DNA of 8,750 nucleotides from Acidobacteriota bacterium (GCA_021779795.1 JAJXZZ010000115.1:1-8750); one strand, 5' to 3'. Positions 1-6,891 are shown, counted from the stretch's first letter. Notes: generated by a model not told the origin, from the sequence alone. A program made the numbers and translations.

Positions 1-502
1 CCAGCTCGGCGTCGGCCTCGGCCTGCAGCTTCGCCTGCCGGTAGTCGGCCGTCACGGCGCTGGCCGACGCCTCCTGCGCGAGCAGCTCGTTGGCGATGGT
101 GACCTTCAGGTTCGCGTATTGCGCCTGGGCCGCCTTGAGCTGCTGCTGCGCCTCGAGCAGGGCCTGGGTCTGCTCCGGGTTGGACAGCTCGAGCACGATC
201 GTGTCCGGCTTCACCGACGTGCCCGGGTAGACGACGATCCGATCCACGCGCCCGTCGGTCATCGCCGGGATCCACCGGATGTCCACGGGCACCAGCGTGC
301 CCAGGCCGCGGACCTGCCGCACCATCGGGCCGCGCTTGACCGTGTCGATGTAGGCCGCCGCCCGATCGACGGTGGGCGCGGCCGGCTTGAGTCGCGACAG
401 GGCCACGGTGACCACGCCGACGGCGACGATGACCACCGCTCCGACGATGAGTCGGCGAATCTTCTTGTTCCTGGCGATGCTGGAGGGTCGTTGAATATCC
501 AT
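1..502 (-). CDS. HlyD-family RND efflux periplasmic adaptor (partial, N-terminal part)
   Basis: Membrane fusion protein that would link an inner-membrane RND or ABC-type (MacB-like) transporter to an outer-membrane channel. The start is the ATG at 502 and 167 codons are visible before the gene leaves the left edge. After a basic N-terminus (RNKKIRR, residues 11-17), one hydrophobic segment at about 18-36 acts as an uncleaved signal anchor. Residues 83-108 (GRVDRIVVYPGTSVKPD followed by IVLEL) match the first half of the biotinyl-lipoyl-like fold of HlyD/AcrA adaptors. From about 110 to the edge the sequence is Gln/Ala/Leu-rich and looks like the first strand of the alpha-helical coiled-coil hairpin. 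The transporter it serves is not in view. No Shine-Dalgarno is visible before the start. It follows a candidate terminator and so is probably transcribed separately from the peptidase group. The family call is firm; substrate and transporter class are unknown. Confidence 0.88.
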   Translation of the reverse strand, partial: MDIQRPSSIARNKKIRRLIVGAVVIVAVGVVTVALSRLKPAAPTVDRAAAYIDTVKRGPMVRQVRGLGTLVPVDIRWIPAMTDGRVDRIVVYPGTSVKPDTIVLELSNPEQTQALLEAQQQLKAAQAQYANLKVTIANELLAQEASASAVTADYRQAKLQAEADAEL

Positions 503-531
503 GCTCGAAATGCTTAGACGTGAGAACGGGC

Positions 532-555
532 AAAAAAGGTCACTCGGCCCCGACC
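532..555 (-). terminator. Candidate intrinsic terminator after the secreted hypothetical gene
   Basis: Read on the minus strand, GGTC (541-538 is its partner GACC; the GGTC arm is 555-552) forms a short stem with a 10-base G/C-rich loop, and a run of six T follows immediately (537-532). Other small G/C hairpins precede it in the 93-bp gap between the hypothetical gene and the HlyD gene. The stem is only 4-5 bp including a G-U pair, so the call rests mostly on the T run in an otherwise GC-rich sequence. Confidence 0.4.
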
Positions 556-595
556 CGGGCCGGGCAGACGCCCGTCCTGGCGCCGCGCCGGCGCC

Positions 596-1594
596 TTACT
601 GGCAGATCCCGCCCTCGGTCACGAGCACGGTGACGTCGCCTTCGGGCCGGAGGTCGATGACTTCGAACCGCTCGTACCCCCAGGCCGACCGCTGGACGAC
701 CCAGTAGAGGTGGTCGTCCACGCGCAGCGCGCCCAGGACCATCGTGTAGAGGAGGCCCTCGCGCCGGCCGTCCGAGAGCGTGGCTCTCACGTCGACCTGC
801 GGCCGCTCGCCCGGCGCGAACCGGATGACGCCGGTCACGAAGGTCAGCAGCCCGGCCGGCGGGCCCGGCTCGGGCGCGTAGCGCTTCACGCCCTCGAAAT
901 AGAGCACCGTCGTGCCCGGCCGCAGGCCGGCCGTGGCGAAGAGCACCTCGAGCGCGAAGGCCGTCCCGACCCGGGCCTTGTCCGGAACGAGCGCCTGCAG
1001 GTGCGCCTGCCTGAGCAGCCCGGCCTCCTCGGAGGCCACCTGCGCGTCGACGATCCCCGACACCGCCTGCCACTCGGGCGAGGCCTGGTCGAGCAGGCGC
1101 ACCGGCTCGACCAGCGCGTCGCTCGACGTGGCGAGGCCGTCCTTGGGAAACGGCTGCATCGGCGGCGGCGCCGGGGGCTCGGACGACACGTAGTCGGTCT
1201 GCAGGCCCACCTGCGACTGGCACTCGACGGTCAGGTTGACGGGGCTGGTGACGTGGATGACGCGGCTCTCGCCGCGCAGCGGCCACGCCGTCCACGTGGC
1301 GATGGGCCGCCCGCGGTCCCACCACTTGGCGGGGGAGTCCCCGACCCGGATCGGGATGTCCACGCGGCGGCCGGGCGGGGGCCAGCGGTTGGCCCACCGC
1401 CCGCGGTCGTAACTGGCGACGGGGATGACGATGCCGTCGCGGCGCAGGACCGCGATCGTGAACGAGGCGCCCGACGCGCCCCGGGCCTGGGCGGCCAGGC
1501 CCGGGGGCTCGAGCAGCACCGCGACCGACGCGGCGAAGACGGTCAGGACGGCGAACCAGCGCGTGCGCACACGGTCCCTCCGCCTACTTCTCAT
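596..1594 (-). CDS. Secreted protein of unknown function
   Basis: A 332-residue protein I do not recognise. The N-terminus is strongly basic (RSRRRDRVRTR), followed by a hydrophobic stretch at about 13-29 and a likely signal-peptidase site near LAA-QA (about 35), so it is probably exported. The mature part has beta-rich composition, a proline-rich stretch near residues 135-145 (PPAPPP) and two cysteines, one mid-protein (VECQS) and one as the penultimate residue, which could form a disulfide. The ATG at 1594 lies inside the end of the peptidase gene (stop at 1584-1586), an 11-base overlap that suggests translational coupling. An alternative GTG at 1570, eight codons in, is preceded by GGAGG and would remove the overlap; both starts keep the signal peptide. 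The ORF is real by coding character, its secretion signal and its tight packing behind the peptidase. A role with that peptidase is only a guess from position. Confidence 0.75.
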   Translation of the reverse strand: MRSRRRDRVRTRWFAVLTVFAASVAVLLEPPGLAAQARGASGASFTIAVLRRDGIVIPVASYDRGRWANRWPPPGRRVDIPIRVGDSPAKWWDRGRPIATWTAWPLRGESRVIHVTSPVNLTVECQSQVGLQTDYVSSEPPAPPPMQPFPKDGLATSSDALVEPVRLLDQASPEWQAVSGIVDAQVASEEAGLLRQAHLQALVPDKARVGTAFALEVLFATAGLRPGTTVLYFEGVKRYAPEPGPPAGLLTFVTGVIRFAPGERPQVDVRATLSDGRREGLLYTMVLGALRVDDHLYWVVQRSAWGYERFEVIDLRPEGDVTVLVTEGGICQ

Positions 1595-4589
1595 CCCACT
1601 TCCGGCCGGCGTCGAGATGGTCGAAGTGCAGGATGGCGTTGAACACCATCGCGTAGCTCCCCTGCGTCTCGCCGCGCCAGACGGGGTTCGGCGAGAAGAC
1701 GAGCACGTGTCCCTTGTCGTGCGGCACGTCCACGACGGCCGGCCGGTCGGCGATGTCGCCGGCGCCCTCGACCAGGCCCGACACCAGCAGGTCCTTGGCG
1801 TCGACGAACCGCAGGATGACGCGCGGCCGCTGCTTCACCGGGATCACGGTGATCGGGTTGCGCAGCTGCTCCGCGGTCACCGGGGCGGCCTGCCAGGGCT
1901 CGACTTTCGGCTCGGCCGGCGGCGCCTCGTAGGGGCGGCCCTGCGGCACGTCCGGGTCGTTGAGCGTGCCGCGGCCGGTCGGCCGATCGCCGTCGCCGCC
2001 GAACCGTCCGCCTCTCCCGCCGAGCGTGTTGCTGACCGCGAAGGCCATCCCGCCGGAGAGGTACACCGACAGGTTCTCGCCGTAGCCGTAGGCCACCGGG
2101 CTCGCCAGGTCCACGAACGTCGAGCGGACCACGCTGCCCGGGATCTTCGCGCGCGGGCTGCGCTGGACCGACACGCCCTGCGTGAGGCCGTAGTCCACCG
2201 CCAGTTCCGACGTGTCGTCGGTGGTGACGAGCAGCCCGCCGGCCCGGACGAAGGCGTCGAGGTTCGCGAGGCCCGCGAAGCCGAGGCCCGGCCGCATGTC
2301 GTCGGTCGAGTCCAGCTTGCCGATGTTCGGCGTGAGCGCCGTCGTCTTCCACGGCAGCGGGTTCCCCCACATCGGCAGCCCCGACACGACCTGCGCCGCC
2401 GGGCGGCCGACGGGCGGGAAGACGAGGACGTCGTACTTCGCGCGCAGGTCCGGCGTCTTCGCCAGGACCTGCGTGCTGATGTAGTCGTACGGGACCTTCA
2501 GCTGGTCCAGCTCCTGCCGCCACCAGCCCTCGTCCTGCGTGCCGAGCCAGGTGTGCACGTAGCCGATGCGCGGCACCGTGACGGCGTGCGTCCTGACGGA
2601 GGGGGCGGCGGCGACGGCGTAGACCTGCAGCCCCAGCTCGCCGGCCGCCGTCCGGACCTCGTCGGCCGGCGCGGCCTTGATGATGAAGCTGCCGCGGGCG
2701 AACGCGCGCCCCGCCGCCTCGAACGGCTCCTCGGCGGCGTCGAACGCGCGGTCCTTCAGCCGGTAGCGCAGCGCGAACAGGTGCGGGTCGGTGTCGTTGT
2801 TCACGAGGTAGACCGCCCCGGCGCCGTGGACGGCCGACGGGGCCGTCACCGCGCCCTGCACCAGTTCCATCGGGGCGTCGAGCACCTTCCGGTCCATCAC
2901 GCGCACGACCTGCGTGTCGAACAGCTCGCCGAACGTCCAGCCGGTGTCGTCGTAGGGGTTCTTCTGCGGGTCGCTCGGGCTCCAGTACTGGTAGTCGAGC
3001 AGGGCATCCGCGATGCGGCTGTACGGCTGGTCCATCCGGACGACGTAGGAGCCAGCCGGGAACTGCCGCGTCTCGGTCTTCTCGGCCGCCGGCTTCGCGC
3101 CGGCGGGCGCCTCGTCGCCGGCCCGGCCCGGCCGCTTCAGGACCGGCAGCGTGACCGTGAACGGCGCCGTGGCGCGCGAGATCTCGCAGCGCTGCGTCTG
3201 CAGCACGCGCAGCAGCCGCGCCTGCAGGCCGGGGTGCGCGTCGTCGGCCGGCAGCACGTAGGCCGCGGGCCCCTCGGTCGTGGCCTTGAGCACCGACCGC
3301 TTGGCCTTCAGGTAGAAGTTCTTCAGGAACAGCTTGTTGTTCGTGGCGTAATAGGAGAGCGAGGTGAGCAGGCCGGTCTCGATGTAGTTGTTGTTGTCGC
3401 GCTGCGACCAGAGCACCTTGGGCAGCGGCGGGTTCTGCCGGTACCAGGTGCGCGCGTACTCGCTCGGGCGCAGCGTCCGCTCCACCGTGTCGGCGCCGCC
3501 GTTGCCGAACGTCTCGTACAGCCGGCTGGTGCCGTTGTGCATCGCCGCGATGAACATCAGGTAGCCGGGCGACCAGGTGTCGAACTGCCCGTGCGTGAAG
3601 GCGCCGGGCATCCCGAGCTTGGTCATCTCGGACATGTTGTTCCAGCCGATGAGCTGCCACTCGTCGGTCAGGATCGGATCCACCCAGGCGTTGTACGGGC
3701 CGTCGCCGACGGTGTTGTCGTAGAGGAACGGCACCGACTCGTGCAGGTCGTGCAGCAGCTGCGCCTTCTGGTCCACGAAGAAGTTGATCACGTTCTTCGT
3801 GAGGTCGAGCGTGGCGCCCATGGCGTCGCGGTTGTTGTCGTGCACGAGGTAGTGGCCCCAGTACACGAGCGGCGGGACGTTCTCCTTGGGGTGCGCGAGG
3901 TGCCAGTTGTAGATGTCCACCTGGCGGTCGCGGCCGTCCACTTCGACGACCGGCGTGATCATCGTGATCACGTTCGACCGGATCGCCTTGATGTACGGGG
4001 CGTCGTCCACGGCGAGCCGGTAGGCCAGCTCCATCAGCGCCGTCGGGGCGCCGGTCTCGGGCGAGTGGATCGTGCCGGTGATGTAGTAGACCGGCGTCGA
4101 GGCCGCCACCAGCCGGTCGGCCTCCGCGTCGTCGAGCTTGATCGACCGCGGGTCGGCCAGCTTGGCGAGGCGGGCGCGGTTCTCGTCGAGCCTGGCGAGG
4201 AGCGAGGCGTCGGCCACGGCGACGGCGATCATCTCGCGGCCTTCCTCGGTCCGGCCGATCGAGAACACCTTGACGCACGGCGTCGCCTTCTCGAGGGCGC
4301 GCATGTACGCGTAGACCTGCTCGGCGTAGGGCAGCTTGCCCGGCGCGCCGGCAATGTCGCCAATCACGGTATCGGGGGCCGGCACGGTCTTGGACGCCGG
4401 CAGGTAGTCCACCAGCGGCGAGCCGAAGTACGGCGCCGTCGTGTACTCCTTGATCTTCTTGGTGTACTGCTCGTTGACGGGCTGCTGCGGGTCACGCGCC
4501 CATTTGGACTGCTGCGCGTGCACGAACGCGCCCGCGGTGGCGGCGACCACGGCGGCCACCAGGATTCCGAACGACGTCCTGCGTGTCAT
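1584..4589 (-). CDS. Secreted M14-type zinc carboxypeptidase, about 1000 residues, with C-terminal GATase/ThuA-like region
   Basis: Predicted exported zinc peptidase of 1001 residues. A signal peptide covers residues 1-25 (cleavage near VHA-QQ). The M14 catalytic domain follows at about 40-400. H175-S-P-E178 is the HxxE zinc motif, N253-R254 in DNNRD matches the substrate-carboxylate pair of carboxypeptidase A, H283 in DLHES is the likely third zinc ligand, and E359 in RLYETFG is the likely catalytic glutamate. A middle region at about 430-660 is unassigned. Residues of about 670-830 (KYDVLVFPP, then RAGGLLVTTDD) look like a class I glutamine amidotransferase/ThuA-type alpha-beta fold, broken by a Gly-rich loop near 855-880. 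The length is far above a plain carboxypeptidase (about 300 residues) but fits large multi-domain M14 proteins of Acidobacteriota and Bacteroidetes. The start at 4589 is chosen for AAGGAG four bases upstream and the immediate signal peptide. An in-frame ATG at 4664 overlaps the moaA stop as ATGA and would add 25 polar residues. Substrate is unknown. Confidence 0.9.
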   Translation of the reverse strand: MTRRTSFGILVAAVVAATAGAFVHAQQSKWARDPQQPVNEQYTKKIKEYTTAPYFGSPLVDYLPASKTVPAPDTVIGDIAGAPGKLPYAEQVYAYMRALEKATPCVKVFSIGRTEEGREMIAVAVADASLLARLDENRARLAKLADPRSIKLDDAEADRLVAASTPVYYITGTIHSPETGAPTALMELAYRLAVDDAPYIKAIRSNVITMITPVVEVDGRDRQVDIYNWHLAHPKENVPPLVYWGHYLVHDNNRDAMGATLDLTKNVINFFVDQKAQLLHDLHESVPFLYDNTVGDGPYNAWVDPILTDEWQLIGWNNMSEMTKLGMPGAFTHGQFDTWSPGYLMFIAAMHNGTSRLYETFGNGGADTVERTLRPSEYARTWYRQNPPLPKVLWSQRDNNNYIETGLLTSLSYYATNNKLFLKNFYLKAKRSVLKATTEGPAAYVLPADDAHPGLQARLLRVLQTQRCEISRATAPFTVTLPVLKRPGRAGDEAPAGAKPAAEKTETRQFPAGSYVVRMDQPYSRIADALLDYQYWSPSDPQKNPYDDTGWTFGELFDTQVVRVMDRKVLDAPMELVQGAVTAPSAVHGAGAVYLVNNDTDPHLFALRYRLKDRAFDAAEEPFEAAGRAFARGSFIIKAAPADEVRTAAGELGLQVYAVAAAPSVRTHAVTVPRIGYVHTWLGTQDEGWWRQELDQLKVPYDYISTQVLAKTPDLRAKYDVLVFPPVGRPAAQVVSGLPMWGNPLPWKTTALTPNIGKLDSTDDMRPGLGFAGLANLDAFVRAGGLLVTTDDTSELAVDYGLTQGVSVQRSPRAKIPGSVVRSTFVDLASPVAYGYGENLSVYLSGGMAFAVSNTLGGRGGRFGGDGDRPTGRGTLNDPDVPQGRPYEAPPAEPKVEPWQAAPVTAEQLRNPITVIPVKQRPRVILRFVDAKDLLVSGLVEGAGDIADRPAVVDVPHDKGHVLVFSPNPVWRGETQGSYAMVFNAILHFDHLDAGRKWDEK

Positions 4590-4593
4590 GGTG

Positions 4594-4599
4594 CTCCTT
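4594..4599 (-). promoter_or_regulatory. Ribosome binding site of the M14 peptidase gene
   Basis: AAGGAG on the minus strand, four bases (CACC) before the ATG at 4589. This is one of the best Shine-Dalgarno matches in the window and decides the start against the in-frame ATG at 4664, which has only a weak G-rich stretch before it. Confidence 0.7.
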
Positions 4600-4639
4600 G
4601 GAAGGCGACGGCCATTCGTACGCGGTCCGGGCCGTTGGG

Positions 4640-4659
4640 CGATTCTACTACCAGAATCG
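4640..4659 (-). repeat. 7-bp hairpin between moaA and the peptidase gene
   Basis: CGATTCT and AGAATCG are perfect inverted copies separated by six bases. The hairpin begins two bases after the moaA stop (4661-4663) and lies about 40 bases ahead of the peptidase Shine-Dalgarno. It stands out because its arms are only about 43% G+C, against a background near 70%. No T run follows, so it is a poor intrinsic terminator. It could protect a 3' end, be an RNA-processing site, or affect the relative expression of the two genes. Confidence 0.5.
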
Positions 4660-4660
4660 G

Positions 4661-5683
4661 TCATCCGCCGCGCGTGTGCATTTCGAGGTGCACGTCGCGC
4701 CTGAGCGTTTCGGCCGGGAGGTAGATGCCCCGCTCGCGCTCGGCCGCGCGAAGCTCGGCGCCCCGGTCCGAGCGCGCGCGCCAGGCCGCCTCGACCAGGG
4801 AGGCCAGGCCGGCAGGCGCGACCCCCGCGCGCAGCGGGCCCCGCAGGTCGAGGCCGCGCGTGGCGTACAGGCAGGTGAGCCACATGCCGTCGGCGGTGAG
4901 GCGGGCGCGGTCGCACGTGGAGCAGAACGGCGCGGTCGTGGACGCGATGACGCCGACCGTCGCGCCGTCGGGCAGGCGGTACCGGTCCGCCGGGGCCCAC
5001 GCCGTGGCGCCGATCGGGTCGAGCGGGCCGTAGCGCGCCTCGAGCCGGGCCAGGATCTCGGCCCGCGGCACCACCAGCGCCGGCGACCAGCCGGTGGCGC
5101 CGGCGACGTCCATGTACTCGATGAACCGGACCTCGGCCCGCCGCTCGCGCGCGAACTCCACGAGCGGCACGATCTCGTCGTCGTTCACGCCCCGCATCAC
5201 CACGGCGTCGAGCTTGAGCGTCGAGAAGACGCGCGCGGCGGCGTCGATCCCCTCGAGCACCCGGGCGTGCGTGGTGAGCCTGGTCAGCGCCGTGAACCGG
5301 TCGGCCCGGAGCGTGTCGAGGCTGACCGTCACCCGCATCAGGCCGGCGTCGCGCAGCGCCTCGACCTGCCCGGCGAGCAGCACGCCGTTGGTCGTCATCG
5401 CCAGGTCGCCCAGCCGCGCGTCGCGGGCGAGCAGGCGGACCAGGCCGGCGAGATCGTGGCGCAGCAGGGGTTCGCCGCCGGTCAGCCGGACTTTGTCCAC
5501 GCCGAGCGAGGCGAACACGCCCACCAGGCGGCGGATCTCCTCGAAGCTGAGCAGGTCCTCGCGCGGGAGCCACGCGTACTCGGCCTCGGGCATGCAGTAC
5601 CGGCAGCGCAGGTTGCAGCGATCGGTCACCGAGACGCGAAGGCTCCGCAGCGGCCGCCCGAGCAGATCGACCAGCGACATCAT
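4661..5683 (-). CDS. moaA: GTP 3',8-cyclase MoaA (molybdenum cofactor biosynthesis)
   Basis: Cytoplasmic radical SAM enzyme that, with MoaC, converts GTP to cyclic pyranopterin monophosphate, the first step of molybdenum cofactor synthesis. The 340 residues match the family length. The N-terminal radical SAM cluster is C23-x3-C27-x2-C30 in TDRCNLRCRYC. LTGGEP at 68-72 is the SAM-binding GGEP element, and TTNG and SLD follow near 97-123. The C-terminal second [4Fe-4S] site is C254-x2-C257-x13-C271. The chain ends in Arg-Gly-Gly, the conserved GG tail that completes the active site in MoaA, so the protein appears intact. Two adjacent ATGs (5683 and 5680) are possible starts, with no clear Shine-Dalgarno and a -10-like element directly upstream. 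It lies 49 bp after amrS and 71 bp before the peptidase gene on the same strand. No other molybdenum cofactor gene is in view. Confidence 0.97.
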   Translation of the reverse strand: MMSLVDLLGRPLRSLRVSVTDRCNLRCRYCMPEAEYAWLPREDLLSFEEIRRLVGVFASLGVDKVRLTGGEPLLRHDLAGLVRLLARDARLGDLAMTTNGVLLAGQVEALRDAGLMRVTVSLDTLRADRFTALTRLTTHARVLEGIDAAARVFSTLKLDAVVMRGVNDDEIVPLVEFARERRAEVRFIEYMDVAGATGWSPALVVPRAEILARLEARYGPLDPIGATAWAPADRYRLPDGATVGVIASTTAPFCSTCDRARLTADGMWLTCLYATRGLDLRGPLRAGVAPAGLASLVEAAWRARSDRGAELRAAERERGIYLPAETLRRDVHLEMHTRGG

Positions 5684-5687
5684 CTCG

Positions 5688-5696
5688 ATTTTAGCA
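5688..5696 (-). promoter_or_regulatory. Extended -10-like element abutting the moaA start
   Basis: Minus-strand TGCTAAAAT has the TGn extension and a 5/6 match to TATAAT, in a very G+C-rich region. No -35 is evident at the right spacing. A transcript started 5-8 bases downstream would begin at or between the two moaA ATGs, giving a leaderless message. This would provide an internal promoter for moaA and the genes after it. It is a single motif match and may be chance. Confidence 0.3.
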
Positions 5697-5732
5697 GATG
5701 GCCGGCGGTCGCCCGCGCGGCGGCGCGCGCGA

Positions 5733-6791
5733 TCAGGACCAGCGCCCCGGCACCGCGGCGCCGCACGCCGGACAGGCGCCCGCGGCGGTCAGGCGGAACC
5801 GCCGGACCGAGAAGCCCGAGCGCTCGACGAGCAGCTCGCCGCACTCGGGGCAGCGGGTGTGCTCGAACTCGCCGGCCGCTCGCGCGAGGTTGCCCACGTA
5901 GACGAACCGCAGGCCCGCCGCGCGCCCGATCGCCGCCGCGCGGTAGAGCGCCGCCGGGACGGTGCCGCCGGTCCCGCTCATCCGGTAGTCCTCGTGGTAG
6001 GCCGTCACGTGCCAGGGGATCGAGGGGGAGACCTCGGCCACGAAGCCGGTGAGGCGGCGCAGCTCCTCGTCCGAGTCGTTGAACCCGGGCACCAGCAGCG
6101 TCACCACCTCGACCCACAGGCCGAGACGGTGCAGCGAGTCGATCGTGTCGAGCACCGGCTGCAGGCGTCCGCCGAGCTTGCGGTAGCGGCGGTCGTCGAA
6201 ACCCTTCAGGTCCACCTTGTACAAGTCGAGCCACGGGCGCAGGTACTCGAGCGCCTCGGGCGTGGCGTTGCCGTTCGAGACGAAGCCCGTCGCCAGCCCG
6301 GCCGCCCGGGCCAGCTTGAAGACGGCCACGGCCCACTCGGCCGTGATGAGCGGCTCGTTGTAGGTGCTGACGACGGCGCGGGCGCCGTGCCGAAGGGCGG
6401 CGCCGACCAGGTCTTCGGGCGCGGCGGGCTCGAAGCGCAGCATCGCCTCGGGGTCGCGCAGCGCCTGCGAGGTGACCCAGTTCTGGCAGAAGCTGCAGTG
6501 CAGGTCGCAGCCGAGCATGCCGAAGCTGAAGGCCAGCGAGCCCGGGTAGGCATGGTAGAAGGGCTTCTTCTCGATCGGATCGCACTGCGCCCCGGCCACG
6601 TAGCCCCAGGGCACCATCAGGCGGCCGCCGTCGTTGAAGCGGACCTGGCAGACGCCGCGCGCGCCGTCGGGGATGGGACAGCGGTGGGCGCACGCCAGGC
6701 ACCTCGTCCACGTGCCGTTGTAGCGCTCGTACAGCTCCCCCTCGCGCGTCTGCGCGGCCAGCGCCTCGGCAAGCGGCAGCGTCGCCTTCAT
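5733..6791 (-). CDS. amrS: AmmeMemoRadiSam system radical SAM enzyme AmrS
   Basis: Radical SAM enzyme of the family (older annotation: PflA-like activating enzyme) that co-occurs with AMMECR1 and Memo proteins; I do not claim a settled reaction. The 352 residues fit the family. The N-terminal Cys cluster is C31-x2-C34-x3-C38-x9-C48 (CLACAHRC and GVCQVR), followed by DPIEKKPFYH (71-80), a family hallmark. The radical SAM motif is C95-x3-C99-x2-C102 in GCDLHCSFCQNW. STYNEP and the later YKVDLKGF are also typical. Two CxxC pairs near the C-terminus (CPEC and CPAC), ending PGRW, form the usual zinc-ribbon-like tail. The start at 6791 fits the family N-terminus, has GGGAG very close upstream and a promoter match just beyond; an open frame continues to 6986 but without family sequence and across the divergent gene. 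AMMECR1 and Memo genes are not next to it here. It heads the leftward gene group. Confidence 0.93.
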   Translation of the reverse strand: MKATLPLAEALAAQTREGELYERYNGTWTRCLACAHRCPIPDGARGVCQVRFNDGGRLMVPWGYVAGAQCDPIEKKPFYHAYPGSLAFSFGMLGCDLHCSFCQNWVTSQALRDPEAMLRFEPAAPEDLVGAALRHGARAVVSTYNEPLITAEWAVAVFKLARAAGLATGFVSNGNATPEALEYLRPWLDLYKVDLKGFDDRRYRKLGGRLQPVLDTIDSLHRLGLWVEVVTLLVPGFNDSDEELRRLTGFVAEVSPSIPWHVTAYHEDYRMSGTGGTVPAALYRAAAIGRAAGLRFVYVGNLARAAGEFEHTRCPECGELLVERSGFSVRRFRLTAAGACPACGAAVPGRWS

Positions 6792-6804
6792 GACTCCCTG
6801 ACTC

Positions 6805-6833
6805 GTTATAGCGCCGCGACGCCCCCGTTGCAA
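6805..6833 (-). promoter_or_regulatory. Candidate sigma-70 promoter of amrS
   Basis: On the minus strand, TTGCAA (6833-6828, 4/6 to TTGACA) and TATAAC (6810-6805, 5/6 to TATAAT) are separated by exactly 17 bases. The predicted start would be near 6798, only about seven bases before the amrS ATG, an unusually short leader that overlaps the weak Shine-Dalgarno. The boxes and spacing are seen; promoter activity is inferred. Confidence 0.5.
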
Positions 6834-6837
6834 TGTC

Positions 6838-6870
6838 AGGGGTCGGAAAACCGCTCCGACCCTTGAGCGG
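6838..6870 (+). promoter_or_regulatory. Overlapping, mutually exclusive hairpins upstream of the nagX-like gene
   Basis: Hairpin A pairs GGGTCGGA (6840-6847) with TCCGACCC (6855-6862) across a seven-base loop, and can extend by a G-U and an A-T pair. Hairpin B pairs CCGCTC (6851-6856) with GAGCGG (6865-6870). They share bases 6851-6862 in ways that prevent both forming together. A third inverted repeat, TGAGGT (6873-6878) with ACCTCA (6887-6892), reaches the first base of the nagX-like ATG and includes the only GAGG nearby. The pairing is directly visible. A regulatory role, as operator or as RNA switch, is inference. Confidence 0.4.
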
Positions 6871-6891
6871 CCTGAGGTAAGCTCTGACCTC

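Noticed and set aside
4642..4647. TAGAAT on the minus strand as a -10 box for the peptidase gene
   Set aside because: It is part of the hairpin arm and has no -35 at suitable spacing (CGGCGG there) and no TG extension.
1425..4724. Plus-strand open frame of about 1099 codons opposite the peptidase gene
   Set aside because: Its translation is low-complexity Arg/His/Val/Gly-rich, as expected for the antisense of GC-rich coding DNA, while the minus strand encodes a recognisable M14 protein.
1584..5573. Single 1329-codon frame joining the peptidase to sequence across moaA
   Set aside because: The upstream third is an Arg/Ala/Gly-rich shadow of moaA in another frame. The real start with Shine-Dalgarno and signal peptide is at 4589.
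6828..6833. Palindromic TTGCAA as a plus-strand -35 for the nagX-like gene
   Set aside because: The position 17 bases downstream reads CCGCTC, which is not a -10 box.
4583..6866. Long plus-strand frames opposite moaA and amrS
   Set aside because: Both minus-strand genes carry complete radical SAM motifs; the plus-strand translations have no recognisable family sequence.
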